Notes: a model not told the origin generated them from the letters alone. A DNA stretch of 64,000 nucleotides from Variovorax paradoxus (GCF_024734665.1 NZ_CP102931.1:6074001-6138000), one strand, 5' to 3'; positions 25,831 through 34,945 are shown, numbered from the stretch's first letter. Numbers and translations: made by a program.

Positions 25831-27138
25831 ATGTCACACCCCTACGGCGGACGCAGCCACTACAGCGTCGTTATCGTCGGCGGCGGCCAGGCCGGCCTGT
25901 CGCTGAGCCATTGCCTGCAGCAGCGCGGCATCGACCACCTCGTGATCGAGAAGCGCAGCCTCGTGCACACCTGGCGCACGCAGCGTTGGGATTCGTTCTG
26001 CCTCGTCACACCCAACTGGCAGTGCCAGCTGCCGGGCTGGGGCTACATCGGCAGCGATCCGCACGGCTTCATGGTCAAGGACCAGATCAACGAATGGCTC
26101 GCGGGCTTCGTCGAGCACGTGAAGGCGCCAGCCATCGAAGGCGTGACTGTCGAACGCGTATCGCGTGATGGCGAACGCGAGCGCGAGCGCTTCAGCGTAC
26201 AGACCGACGCCGGCCTCTACACCGCCGACCAGGTGGTGGTGGCCTCCGGCGGCTACCACCGCCCCATCGTGCCGCGCCTGGCCGAGAAGCTGCCTGCAAG
26301 CGTGGCGCAGTTCCACTCCGCGCAGTACCGCAACCCGGCGCAGCTGCCTGAGGGCGCGGTGCTGGTGGTGGGTTGCGGCCAGTCGGGCGCGCAGATCGCC
26401 GAAGACCTGCACCTGGCCGGCCGCAAGGTGCACCTGGCCACCGGCAACGCGCCGCGCTGTGCGCGCTTCTACCGGGGCCGCGAGGTGGTCGACTGGCTTG
26501 CCGACATGAAGTACTACGACATGCCGGTCACCGAGCATCCGCTGCGCGAAGGCGTGCGCGACAACACCAACCACTACGTGACCGGCCGCGACGGCGGACG
26601 CGACATCGACCTGCGGCGCTTCGCACTCGAAGGCATGGAGCTGTATGGCCTGCTGAGCGGCTTCGACAACGGCAGCTTCGAGCTGCAGCCCAACCTGCGC
26701 GACAACCTCGACCAGGCCGACGGCACCTACAACCGCATCAACGCATCGATCGACAAGCACATCGCCGCGCAGGGCATCGAGGCGCCGCCGCCTTCGGTCT
26801 ACGCGCCGGTGTGGGAGCCGCAGGAAGAACGCACGCGGCTCGACCTTGCGGCGGCGGGCATCACCAGCGTGGTCTGGTGCATCGGCTTCTCACCCGATTT
26901 CGCATGGGTCGACGCGCCGGTGTTCAACGGGCGCGGCGCACCGGTGCACCTGCGCGGCGTGACGAACGAGCCGGGGCTTTACTTTCTCGGGCTGCCCTGG
27001 CTGTACACGTGGGGTTCGGGTCGCTTCTCGGGCGTGGCGCGCGATGCCGAGTTTCTGGCCCAAGCCATTGCGCAGAGAAAAGAGGGGTTGCGCGGCAGTG
27101 CCGAAACCGCACCGCCCCCCGAGTTGCGCGCAGCCTAG
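25831..27138 (+). CDS. nitH: Nit1C flavin-dependent oxidoreductase NitH, MSMEG_0569 family
   Basis: The 435-residue flavoprotein monooxygenase-like protein has an FAD-binding GGGQAG at residues 17-22 and an NAD(P)H-binding GCGQSG at 181-186. A GVARDAEFLA tail completes a layout like that of YUCCA and Baeyer-Villiger-type enzymes. It closes Nit1C and is thought to oxygenate the cyano substrate or a product. A GAGAGAAAG purine run precedes the ATG. It is convergent with the response regulator gene, and their stop codons overlap at a CTAG. Confidence 0.92.
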   Translation: MSHPYGGRSHYSVVIVGGGQAGLSLSHCLQQRGIDHLVIEKRSLVHTWRTQRWDSFCLVTPNWQCQLPGWGYIGSDPHGFMVKDQINEWLAGFVEHVKAPAIEGVTVERVSRDGERERERFSVQTDAGLYTADQVVVASGGYHRPIVPRLAEKLPASVAQFHSAQYRNPAQLPEGAVLVVGCGQSGAQIAEDLHLAGRKVHLATGNAPRCARFYRGREVVDWLADMKYYDMPVTEHPLREGVRDNTNHYVTGRDGGRDIDLRRFALEGMELYGLLSGFDNGSFELQPNLRDNLDQADGTYNRINASIDKHIAAQGIEAPPPSVYAPVWEPQEERTRLDLAAAGITSVVWCIGFSPDFAWVDAPVFNGRGAPVHLRGVTNEPGLYFLGLPWLYTWGSGRFSGVARDAEFLAQAIAQRKEGLRGSAETAPPPELRAA

Positions 27139-27833
27139 GCCTGCTGCGCCTCGGTCAGCGCCTGCGCAGCCACTACCGCCTCTGTGCGGTTGCGCACATT
27201 GAGCGCCCGAAAGATGGCTGCCAGGTGGATCTTCACGGTGCCTTCGCTGATGCCCAGGCTGCGCCCGATCAGCTTGTTGGGCTTGCCCTGCGACAGCAGC
27301 TGCAGCACCTCGACCTGGCGCTCGGTGAGCACGTTGCGCAGGTGCTCCAGCGTCTGGGTGCCGCCATTGCCGCCGCCTGCGCCGCGCGTCAGCGCCTCGG
27401 TGGCCGCCTGCGGCCCCATGCCGGCCACGATGCCCGGCGGCAGCGCCGTGAGCATCATCGGCGGCACATACACGCCGCCGGCCAGCACCAGCCGCACGGC
27501 CGAGAGCATGACCTCGGGCGAATACGCCTTGGGAATGAAGCCGAGCACGCCGCGCTCGAGCGCGCTGCGCATGATGGCCGGGTCTTCGTAGCCCGACAGC
27601 ACGATCACCGGCACGGCCGGATGGCGGCGGCGGATTTCGTCGATGTGGGCCTGGCCGTCGGCGCCTGGCATGTTGAGGTCGATCAGGGCCAGGTCGAGAT
27701 CGTCGGTGGCTCCGGCAAGCAATTCGTCGACGCTCATCGCCAGAACGAATTCGATGCCAGGCTCCAGCTCCGACAACTTGGCTTTGACCGCCTCGATGAC
27801 GAGCCGGTGGTCGTCGGCGATCAGGATTTTCAT
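27135..27833 (-). CDS. NarL/LuxR-type two-component response regulator
   Basis: The 232-residue protein has a receiver domain with the acidic pair Asp7/Asp8, phospho-acceptor Asp52 (ALIDLNMPG) and Lys102 (FIPKAYS). A Gly/Ala linker leads to a LuxR helix-turn-helix (LTERQVEVLQLLSQGKPNKLIGRSLGISEGTVKIHLAAIFRAL). No histidine kinase lies next to it, so it is an orphan in this window. It could control either flank, but nothing here shows which. ATG 27833 puts MKILIADDH at the N-terminus. The 243-base gap up to tssL shows no clear feature. Confidence 0.9.
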   Translation of the reverse strand: MKILIADDHRLVIEAVKAKLSELEPGIEFVLAMSVDELLAGATDDLDLALIDLNMPGADGQAHIDEIRRRHPAVPVIVLSGYEDPAIMRSALERGVLGFIPKAYSPEVMLSAVRLVLAGGVYVPPMMLTALPPGIVAGMGPQAATEALTRGAGGGNGGTQTLEHLRNVLTERQVEVLQLLSQGKPNKLIGRSLGISEGTVKIHLAAIFRALNVRNRTEAVVAAQALTEAQQA

Positions 27834-28076
27834 GATGTCTTTCCCCGTGTCCCAGCGTGCAGTGCACTTGCAGACGCTGAAGATACCGGCGAATGCCCCG
27901 CTCAGCAAGGCCGCCCGCCCCACCAACGGCATAGACCCCAAGCGATATGGCGCCCGCCGCGCCCCCTTTGAAAGAATGAACGCCTACTCGAAGGAACCGG
28001 GGACATGGGCATGTGCCATCGCAGCAGACTCTGGCGCCGGGCATCCTTCGCAACGCATGGCTGAGCGGGCCCGCCC

Positions 28077-29411
28077 ATGGCTCGCCTTCTAGACTGCTTC
28101 TCCAGCTTCATCTCGTTCGGCCTCGCACTGGACGCATCGATCGCGGCCGGCACGCCCATGCTGGCGCACGATGCTGCACAGCAGCAGGCCCGCCAGCGGC
28201 TCGACGCGGCCCGCGCCGCCGCCGAGGCCTCGGGCACGCCCGCGGGGCAGATCGAATCGGCGGCTTTCGCAATGGTGGCCTGGATCGACGAAATCCTCGC
28301 GCGCCACCCCGAGGCCACCTTGGCGGCAGGCGCGGCGGCCCCGCTGCAGGTGCAGCTCTTCAACTCCAACAACGCGCACAGCGAGTTCTTCCACCACCTG
28401 TCGGCCCTGGGCGCGCGGGACGACGCGGTGCGCGAGGTGTACTGGCATGCGCTGGCGCTCGGCTTCAAGGGCCAGTACTACTTCGAGGACGGCGACCAGG
28501 GCGAGCTGGGCAAGCTGAAAGACCTGCACGGCAGCCAGCTGCTGCTGCGCCCGCTGTCCACCGGCAGCCTGGTGCAGGACCGCATCACGCCGCAGCCCTA
28601 CGAGGTGCCCGACCCGCGCGGCCCCAACGACACGCGCCGGCGCGACCGCACGCTGCTGCTGAGCAGCGCCGCGCTGGCGCTGGCGCTGCCCCTGCTCTAC
28701 CTGCTGTGGCTGTGGTCCACCGGGTCGCCCGCGGCCGCCACCGGCCTGAGCCAGCGCGTCGAGCAGCACCTGCAGACTTTTGCCTGCGCCGACCTCACTG
28801 CCACCGTCGACCGCGACGGCCGCACGCAAGTGACCGGCTTCGTCTCGCTGCCGGGCGACCTGCCGCGCGTGGAGCATGAAGTGAGCGCGCTGCCCGGCGT
28901 GAAGGCGCCGCGCTTCGACATCGGCCTGCGCGTATGGCCGCACTGCGAGGTGTTCGCCATCCTCAAGCCCTACCAGATGCGCAACAACGAGAAGGTCTAC
29001 GGGCTGGACGTGACCGCGCCCTCGGCCCGAGAAGGCCAGCTGCGCGAGGGCGACAACGTGCGCGTGCAAGTGGTGGCGCCGCGCCACGACAGCTACATCT
29101 GGGTCGACTACTACACGGTCGACGGCTCGGTCATGCACCTCAATGCCGGGCAGATGCCCACGCGGCTGCACGCCGGCGAAACGCTGGAGCTGGGCCGCGA
29201 CATTCCGTCGAGCTGGCTGGTGAGCCCGCCCTTCGGCAACGTGCTGGTCACCGTGCTGTCGTCGCCGACGCCATTCAGCGAAACCTCCGATCGTCCGCCC
29301 TACGAGTTGGCCTCCGCCTACCTGCTGCGGCTGCGCGAGGCGCTCGCGGCCGGCAAGAGCAGCGAGCGGCTGATCGCCGACTTCGTCTTCCTCGAGACCG
29401 TTTCCCGATGA
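28077..29411 (+). CDS. tssL: T6SS inner-membrane protein TssL (DotU) with C-terminal periplasmic extension
   Basis: The 444-residue protein has a cytoplasmic DotU/IcmH domain (residues 1-165; FAMVAWIDEILARHP, FFHHLSAL, YYFEDGDQGELGKLKDLHG) and one membrane helix at 192-213. About 230 residues follow, predicted periplasmic. TssL is part of the TssJLM membrane complex that anchors the T6SS. The extension is not the common OmpA-type peptidoglycan-binding domain. Its second half (LREGDNVRVQVVAPRHDSYIW, then HAGETLELGRDIPSSWLV) resembles DUF4384, which also ends the caspase-like protein at 62.6 kb. The stop overlaps the next start (ATGA). Confidence 0.88.
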   Translation: MARLLDCFSSFISFGLALDASIAAGTPMLAHDAAQQQARQRLDAARAAAEASGTPAGQIESAAFAMVAWIDEILARHPEATLAAGAAAPLQVQLFNSNNAHSEFFHHLSALGARDDAVREVYWHALALGFKGQYYFEDGDQGELGKLKDLHGSQLLLRPLSTGSLVQDRITPQPYEVPDPRGPNDTRRRDRTLLLSSAALALALPLLYLLWLWSTGSPAAATGLSQRVEQHLQTFACADLTATVDRDGRTQVTGFVSLPGDLPRVEHEVSALPGVKAPRFDIGLRVWPHCEVFAILKPYQMRNNEKVYGLDVTAPSAREGQLREGDNVRVQVVAPRHDSYIWVDYYTVDGSVMHLNAGQMPTRLHAGETLELGRDIPSSWLVSPPFGNVLVTVLSSPTPFSETSDRPPYELASAYLLRLREALAAGKSSERLIADFVFLETVSR

Positions 29412-30532
29412 ACGCCCTGCTCTCGCCCACCCATCGCTTCTGGCTGCTGCTGGCGCTGTGCCTGCTCGGCTTCGGCCTGCTGTACGCGGTGGTGCGCGAT
29501 GCGGGCCGCGGTGCGCGCCGACGGGGGCTGCAGAAGCGCATCGCGGCGCTCGGCGCGCCATCCACCGGCGCCGACGAGGCTGCCATCGACGCCCTGAGAG
29601 ACGGCATGGCGCAGGCGCAGCAAGCCCTGCGCCGCTCGCCACGGCCGAAAGCCGTGGTGCCCGCGCCGTGGTTCCTGTGCTTCGGCGACGCGGCAGCCAA
29701 CCTGCCCGGCCTGTTCGCTACAGCGCACGCCGAACGCGTGCCCCCGCCCGCCCCCGCGAGCGGAGGTGGCAGCGGCGAACCCTTCGGCGCGACGTGGTGG
29801 CACTGGTGGCTGACAGGCGCGACGGTGTCCATAGAGATCCATCCGGGCGCGCTCGGCGACACGGCCGGTACGCCGCCGCTGCGCGGCTTGTGGCTGCAGT
29901 CGCTGCTCGCGCTGGCCGAGCGGCGCAACCGGCTGCCGCTCAACGGCCTGGTGGTGGGCGTGGCGGCGGGCGAGCTGCTGCATGCCGATGCCACGGAGCT
30001 GAAGTCATTGGCCGCGCGAGCGCGCCGCCTGCTCGACGAAACCAGCGACACCCTGCGCCTGCAGCTGCCCACCTACCTCGTCGTGACCGGGCTCGAACAG
30101 CTCACGGGCTATGCGGCCCTGCGCGGCGCGCTGCCGCCTGAGGTGCTGGCGCAGGTGCTGGGGCACCGGCTGACCGACGCCTCGCCCTTCATCGAGACAC
30201 CGGCCGGCGAGCGGCTGGATACCGTGTTCGACCCCATCGCGAAGCACCTGCACGCGCTGCGCATGGCGCTGCTGCGCGAGCAACCCGGCGCCGCAGGACG
30301 GCTCGCCATTCATGAATTCGTGGAGGCCGTGCGCGCGCTGCAGCCCGGCCTGCGCCAGTTCGCGCAGGTGCTGTTCGAGAACCACGGCAAGTCCTCGCGC
30401 ACGCCGCGCTGGCGCGGGCTCTACCTCACGGCAGCCGCATCGGACTCAACCCGCGGGGCCTTCGTGAATGATCTGTTCGAGCACTTCCTGCCCGCCGACC
30501 AACCGCTGGTGCGGCCAGGGCGGCCGTCATGA
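29408..30532 (+). CDS. Stand-alone TssM (IcmF) N-terminal pseudo-NTPase protein
   Basis: The 374-residue protein has one N-terminal membrane helix (residues 11-29). The rest follows the TssM cytoplasmic domain: APWFLCFGDAAANLPG near 86-101 stands where TssM has its Walker A loop, then LNGLVVGVAAGELL, LPTYLVVTGLEQLTGYAAL and RWRGLYLTAAAS. The GxxGxGKT residues are gone, so nucleotide binding is unlikely. TssM normally exceeds 1100 residues with a large periplasmic part, which is absent here without any sign of a frameshift remnant downstream. It is coupled to tssL by a four-base overlap. Confidence 0.75.
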   Translation: MNALLSPTHRFWLLLALCLLGFGLLYAVVRDAGRGARRRGLQKRIAALGAPSTGADEAAIDALRDGMAQAQQALRRSPRPKAVVPAPWFLCFGDAAANLPGLFATAHAERVPPPAPASGGGSGEPFGATWWHWWLTGATVSIEIHPGALGDTAGTPPLRGLWLQSLLALAERRNRLPLNGLVVGVAAGELLHADATELKSLAARARRLLDETSDTLRLQLPTYLVVTGLEQLTGYAALRGALPPEVLAQVLGHRLTDASPFIETPAGERLDTVFDPIAKHLHALRMALLREQPGAAGRLAIHEFVEAVRALQPGLRQFAQVLFENHGKSSRTPRWRGLYLTAAASDSTRGAFVNDLFEHFLPADQPLVRPGRPS

Positions 30533-30558
30533 CCCGCCCCCGAGGAAAACCGCAGCGC

Positions 30559-31071
30559 CTACTTCGCGTCGATGCGCATTGCGCGTGCGCCGAAAGTCAC
30601 GTCGAGCGCCTGCGCCTTGCCCGTGGTAACCGGACGCACTTCGCGCCAGCGCGCACGGTCGAGATCGCGGAACGCCGCCATCACGCCGATGGACTTCGCG
30701 TCGGGCGGCAGGTTGAAGTCGAGCTTCTTCGTCTCGCCGGGCCGCAGCAGCACTTCTTCGCGCTGCACGAGTTCGGCGCCGAGCGTGGCCTGGTCTTTCT
30801 CGAACAGCGAGAAGAAATCGGCGCCCTCGAACGGGCCAGGCGACTTCAATGCATACACGCGCACGGTGAGCGGCGAGGCCCGGCCGCGCGCATCGGGGTT
30901 GGCGTCGGCGCCGGCCGTGAGGGTCACGGCCACCGTGGTGACCACCGGTTTGCTCGCGCAGCCCGCGATGAAAAGACCCGCTGCAGCAAGGCCAAGAGCT
31001 GCGATGCGGCGCCGCGTTGCCGCGCCAAGGAGGCCTTCATAGGACGAATGGTGTGTACCCAGCGTGCGCAT
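30559..31071 (-). CDS. tssJ: T6SS outer-membrane lipoprotein TssJ
   Basis: The 170-residue protein has a lipoprotein signal peptide with lipobox IAGC, Cys38. A transthyretin-like TssJ domain follows (SPLTVRVYALKS, FFSLFEKDQATLGAELVQREEVLLRPGE). TssJ anchors the TssLM complex to the outer membrane. The ATG at 31071 with GAAGGGA upstream is preferred. The open frame extends further but would put over 30 extra residues before the signal. It is divergent from tssA and faces the TssM-like gene. Confidence 0.9.
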   Translation of the reverse strand: MRTLGTHHSSYEGLLGAATRRRIAALGLAAAGLFIAGCASKPVVTTVAVTLTAGADANPDARGRASPLTVRVYALKSPGPFEGADFFSLFEKDQATLGAELVQREEVLLRPGETKKLDFNLPPDAKSIGVMAAFRDLDRARWREVRPVTTGKAQALDVTFGARAMRIDAK

Positions 31072-31089
31072 GCTATTCCCTTCGTTGCA

Positions 31090-31118
31090 TTGACCGGTCA
31101 AGACGCATCTTTGATTAT
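31090..31118 (+). promoter_or_regulatory. Candidate sigma-70 promoter of the tssABC-hcp unit
   Basis: TTGACC at 31090-31095 and GATTAT at 31113-31118 are separated by 17 bases, in the 71-base gap between divergent tssJ and tssA. The -35 matches 5 of 6 and the -10 matches 4 of 6 consensus bases. Transcription would start about 18 bases before the tssA ATG. Confidence 0.5.
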
Positions 31119-31142
31119 CACCAGCGAACTCCAACAGGCAAC

Positions 31143-32183
31143 ATGCTGACCAACGAACTCGCAGCCACACTGCTCGCGCCCATCGGCGAGGCCTCGCCGT
31201 GCGGCGACGATCTCGAGTACGACGCGGACTTCATGACGCTGGTCTCGGCCGCGCAGGGAAAGCCCGAGCAGCAGTTCGGCGACACCGTGATCCCCGCGGT
31301 CGAACCCGAGTGGCGCGAAGTGGGCGAACGGGCCGACGGCATCCTGCGCCGCAGCAAGGACGTGCGCGCCGCGGTGCTGCTGCTGCGCGCATCCACCCGC
31401 ATGCAGGGCGTGGAAGGCTTCGCCGCCGGGCTGCGCCTGCTCAACGGATTGCTCGACACATTCTGGGACGGCATACATCCAAAGCTGGATGCCGACGACG
31501 ACAACGACCCGACGATGCGCCTGAACGCGCTCGCGCCGCTGACCGACGAGAGCATGGGCCTGCGCGACCTCTACGAGGCGCAGATCGGCATCGCGCGCGG
31601 CGTGGGCCCGATCCGTGTGCGCGACATTGCCATTGCCCACAACACGCTCACCGCCGTCGGCGGCGAGGCCGCCTACTCCGCAGCGCAGGTGCATGGCGGG
31701 CTCGAAGCCATCCAGGCCGAGCGGCCCGAGGCGATCCAGGCCGCACTCGGCGTGCCCGCGCTGGTGGAGCAGCTGAAGAAACTCGTCGCCGATCACACCG
31801 GCCGCGCCGATGCCGTCGACCTCGAGCCGCTGCGCACCATCGCCCGCGTGCTGCAGAAGGCCTGCGCCGCCGCCAGCGGCGCGCCGGCCGACGCCGCTTC
31901 GGATGCCTCCGGCGACACGGCCGCCGATGCACAGGCGAACGGCAGCGCGGCCGCCCGCCCCGCCGCAGCACGCGGCGAGATCCAGAACCGGCAGGACGCG
32001 GTGCAGATGCTCGACCGCGTCATTCGCTACCTCGAGCAGGCCGAGCCGGGCAACCCCGCGCCGCTCTTGATCGAGCGCGCCAAGAAGCTCATCGGCGTGA
32101 GCTTTCTCGAAATCATGGCCAACCTCGCGCCGAACGCGATGGACACCATCGAAACGGTCACGGGCCGCCGCCCGTCCGAGTAA
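31143..32183 (+). CDS. tssA: T6SS protein TssA
   Basis: The 346-residue protein has the ImpA N-terminal domain (LLAPIGEASPCGDDLEYDADFM, then DTFWDGIHPKLDADDDNDP). The C-terminal part contains an Ala-rich linker (about residues 240-280) and the RQDAVQMLDRVIRYLEQAEPGNPAPLLI helical segment. TssA caps and coordinates tail tube and sheath assembly at the baseplate. It begins the + strand run tssA-tssB-tssC-hcp. Confidence 0.92.
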   Translation: MLTNELAATLLAPIGEASPCGDDLEYDADFMTLVSAAQGKPEQQFGDTVIPAVEPEWREVGERADGILRRSKDVRAAVLLLRASTRMQGVEGFAAGLRLLNGLLDTFWDGIHPKLDADDDNDPTMRLNALAPLTDESMGLRDLYEAQIGIARGVGPIRVRDIAIAHNTLTAVGGEAAYSAAQVHGGLEAIQAERPEAIQAALGVPALVEQLKKLVADHTGRADAVDLEPLRTIARVLQKACAAASGAPADAASDASGDTAADAQANGSAAARPAAARGEIQNRQDAVQMLDRVIRYLEQAEPGNPAPLLIERAKKLIGVSFLEIMANLAPNAMDTIETVTGRRPSE

Positions 32184-32234
32184 GCCAACACCACCCCACA
32201 CCCGCCCCCATTCACACCCGCAAGGAGCATCTCC

Positions 32235-32753
32235 ATGGCCAAGAGCAGTCAGAAATTCATCGCCCGCAACCGGGCGCCCCGGGTCCAGATCGAGTACGAC
32301 GTGGAGCTCTACGGGGCAGAGAAAAAGGTGCAGCTGCCCTTCGTGATGGGCGTGCTGGCAGACCTCTCGGGCAAGCCGGCCGACCCGCTCGCGCCGGTGG
32401 CCGATCGCAAGTTCCTGGAGATCGACGTCGACAACTTCGACTCGCGCATGAAGGCCATGAAGCCGCGCGCGGCCTTCGCGGTAGAGAACTCGCTCACCGG
32501 CGAGGGCGACCTGAAGGTGGAGCTCACCTTCGAGAACATGGAAGACTTTTCGCCCGCCGCCGTGGCACGCAAGGTGGGCGCGCTGAACAAGCTGCTCGAA
32601 GCGCGCACGCAGCTGTCGAACCTCGTCACCTACATGGACGGCAAGGGCGGCGCCGAAGACCTGCTGGCCAAGGTGCTCGAAGACCCTGCCCTGCTGCAGA
32701 CGCTGGCCGCGAGCAAGAAGCCCGAAGACGCCGGCGGCACACCCGCCGCCTGA
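32235..32753 (+). CDS. tssB: T6SS contractile sheath small subunit TssB (VipA)
   Basis: The 172-residue protein has the TssB signature near the N-terminus (SSQKFIARNRAPRVQIEYDVE, PFVMGVLADLSG) and NLVTYMDGKGGAEDLLAKVLEDP near the end. TssB pairs with TssC to build the sheath whose contraction drives the tube. AAGGAG lies at 32221-32226, nine bases before the ATG. The gene sits 51 bases after tssA. Confidence 0.97.
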   Translation: MAKSSQKFIARNRAPRVQIEYDVELYGAEKKVQLPFVMGVLADLSGKPADPLAPVADRKFLEIDVDNFDSRMKAMKPRAAFAVENSLTGEGDLKVELTFENMEDFSPAAVARKVGALNKLLEARTQLSNLVTYMDGKGGAEDLLAKVLEDPALLQTLAASKKPEDAGGTPAA

Positions 32754-32802
32754 CGACGACACCCATCCGACCGCCACACAGGATCACGAGGAGTAAACCA
32801 CC

Positions 32803-34299
32803 ATGGCCACCGAAGCACTCGAACAGAGCGCGCTGAAAGATGTCGCGTATGCGGGCAGCGACTTTTCGTCGCTGCTGCAAAAGGAATTCAAGCCGCGCAG
32901 CGACGAAGCCAAGAGCGCCGTCGAAGCCGCGGTGCTCACGCTGGCGCAGCAGGCGCTGGCCAACAGCACCGTCATCGGCAAGGACGTGACCAAGTCGATC
33001 CAGGCCATGATCGCCGCGATCGACGCCAAGCTCACCGACCAGGTGAACAAGATCATCCACCACCCCGAATACCAGAAGCTCGAGAGTGCGTGGCGCGGCC
33101 TGCACTACATGGTGAACAACACCGAGACCGACGAGAACCTGAAGATCCGCGTGATGGACATCTCCAAGACGGATCTGGCCAAGAGCCTGAAGAAGTTCAA
33201 GGGCGCGGCCTGGGACCAGAGCCCGATGTTCAAGAAGATCTACGAGCAGGAGTACGGCCAGTTCGGCGGCGAGCCCTTCGGCGCGCTGGTGGGCGACTAC
33301 CACTTCGACCAGAGCCCGCCCGACGTGGAACTGCTCGGCGAGATGGCCAAGATCGCCGCTTCGGCGCATGCACCGTTCATCACCGGCGCCAGCCCCAACC
33401 TGATGCAGATGGAGTCGTGGCAGGAGCTCGCCAACCCGCGCGACCTGACCAAGATCTTCCTCACGCCCGAGTACGCCGGCTGGCGCAGCCTGCGCGAGTC
33501 GGACGACTCCAAGTACCTCGGCATGTGCATGCCGCGCTTCCTGGCGCGCACGCCCTACGGCGCCAACACCAACCCGGTGGAAGAGTTCGACTTCGAGGAA
33601 GACACCGCCGGCGCCGACCACAGCAAGTACGCCTGGGCCAATGCGGCCTACGCGATGGCGACCAACATCAACCGTTCGTACAAGCTCTACGGATGGGGTT
33701 CGCGCATCCGCGGCATCGAGTCGGGCGGCGCGGTGGAAAACCTGCCGCTGCACACCTTCCCGAGCGACGACGGCGGCGTGGACCAGAAGTGCCCAACCGA
33801 GATCGCCATCAGCGACCGGCGCGAAGCCGAACTGTCGAAGGCCGGCCTGCTGTCGATGATCCACCGCAAGAACTCCGACTTCGCGGCCTTCATCGGCGCG
33901 CAGTCGCTCAACAAGCCGGCCGAGTACGACGACCCGGACGCCACGGCCAACGCCAACCTGGCGGCGCGTCTGCCCTACCTCTTTGCCTGCAACCGCTTTG
34001 CGCACTACCTCAAGTGCATCGTGCGCGACAAGGTGGGCAGCTTCAAGGAGCGCGAGGACATGCAGCGCTGGCTGAACAAATGGATCATGAATTACGTGGA
34101 CGGCGACCCGGCCAACTCGTCGGAAATCACCAAGTCGCAGAAGCCCCTGGCGGCCGCCGAAGTGGTCGTCGAGGAAGTGGAAGGCAACCCGGGCTACTAC
34201 ACGTCCAAGTTCTTCCTGCGCCCGCACTACCAGCTCGAAGGCCTCACGGTTTCTTTGCGCCTGGTGTCGAAGCTGCCGACGGCCAAGGGCGCCGGCTGA
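32803..34299 (+). CDS. tssC: T6SS contractile sheath large subunit TssC (VipB)
   Basis: The 498-residue protein is full-length TssC (HPEYQKLESAWRGLHYMVNNTETDENLKIRV, PFGALVGDYHFDQ, GEMAKIAASAHAPFI, FLARTPYG, PGYYTSKFFLRPHYQLEGLTVSLRLVS). With TssB it forms the helical sheath recycled by ClpV. It lies 49 bases after tssB with AGGAGTAA before the ATG. Confidence 0.98.
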   Translation: MATEALEQSALKDVAYAGSDFSSLLQKEFKPRSDEAKSAVEAAVLTLAQQALANSTVIGKDVTKSIQAMIAAIDAKLTDQVNKIIHHPEYQKLESAWRGLHYMVNNTETDENLKIRVMDISKTDLAKSLKKFKGAAWDQSPMFKKIYEQEYGQFGGEPFGALVGDYHFDQSPPDVELLGEMAKIAASAHAPFITGASPNLMQMESWQELANPRDLTKIFLTPEYAGWRSLRESDDSKYLGMCMPRFLARTPYGANTNPVEEFDFEEDTAGADHSKYAWANAAYAMATNINRSYKLYGWGSRIRGIESGGAVENLPLHTFPSDDGGVDQKCPTEIAISDRREAELSKAGLLSMIHRKNSDFAAFIGAQSLNKPAEYDDPDATANANLAARLPYLFACNRFAHYLKCIVRDKVGSFKEREDMQRWLNKWIMNYVDGDPANSSEITKSQKPLAAAEVVVEEVEGNPGYYTSKFFLRPHYQLEGLTVSLRLVSKLPTAKGAG

Positions 34300-34352
34300 A
34301 AAAAATCTGGGGATTCTTCTTGAATTCCCGGTTCCGTTTCGTTCTATGAGTA

Positions 34353-34398
34353 GCTGCCGGGCATCGGAACTTACCTCCCACCGCCGGCAGCCATTTTT
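34353..34398 (+). terminator. Hairpin with T-run between tssC and hcp
   Basis: GCTGCCGG at 34353-34360 pairs with CCGGCAGC at 34384-34391 and is followed by a run of five T. It is a likely terminator or attenuator, which would let hcp be expressed apart from the sheath genes. Confidence 0.6.
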
Positions 34399-34451
34399 CT
34401 CGTTTCGATCATCAACCGCCCGAACGCAATCGGGTTCCAAGGAGTAGGAAC

Positions 34452-34931
34452 ATGTCATCTGACTTTCACATCAAGCTCGACGGCGTCAAGGGCGAGTCTT
34501 CCCACAAGGACCACAAGGACGAGATCGAGATTTCGTCGTGGTCCTGGAGCGTGGCCAACGCGTCGGGCGCGGGCTCTGGCGGCGGCTCGGGCAAGGGCAA
34601 GGCCACGCCCGGTGAATTCCACTTCACGCACACCTACGACAAGGCCTCCCCGGTGCTGGCCAAGAACTGCGTGAGCGGCAAGCACTTCAAGGACATGGTC
34701 CTGACCTGCCGCAAGTCGGGCGAAGGCCAGCAGGAGTACCTGAAGGTCACGCTGAAGGAAGTCTTCATCTCCAGCGTGGGCCCCGGCGGCGCGCAAGGCG
34801 GCGACGTGTACGAACAAGTGATGTGCTCGTTCAAGGACATCGAGTTCGCCTACAAGGCCCAGGACGACAAGGGCGCCGGCGGCGGCGAAGTCAAGTTCGG
34901 CTGGAACGTGGCGACCACCGAAACCCGCTGA
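34452..34931 (+). CDS. hcp: T6SS tube protein Hcp (TssD)
   Basis: The 159-residue Hcp has the expected start (SSDFHIKLDGVKGESSHKDHKDEIEISSWSWSV), TYDKASPVLAKNCVSGKHFKDMVLTCRKSG in the middle and a Gly-rich loop near residues 40-48. Hcp hexamers stack into the tube that carries effectors. AAGGAG lies about ten bases before the ATG. A second, diverged Hcp-like protein is encoded at 61942-62499. Confidence 0.96.
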   Translation: MSSDFHIKLDGVKGESSHKDHKDEIEISSWSWSVANASGAGSGGGSGKGKATPGEFHFTHTYDKASPVLAKNCVSGKHFKDMVLTCRKSGEGQQEYLKVTLKEVFISSVGPGGAQGGDVYEQVMCSFKDIEFAYKAQDDKGAGGGEVKFGWNVATTETR

Positions 34932-34945
34932 CGGGCGACGGACCG

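Noticed and set aside
27834..28076. Promoter region of tssL
   Set aside because: No pair of -35/-10 boxes with correct spacing, and no operator-like repeat, stood out in this 243-base gap.
29408..30532. Reading the short TssM-like gene as a pseudogene
   Set aside because: The frame is intact, coupled to tssL and ends cleanly. No remnants of the missing TssM part follow in any frame before tssJ.
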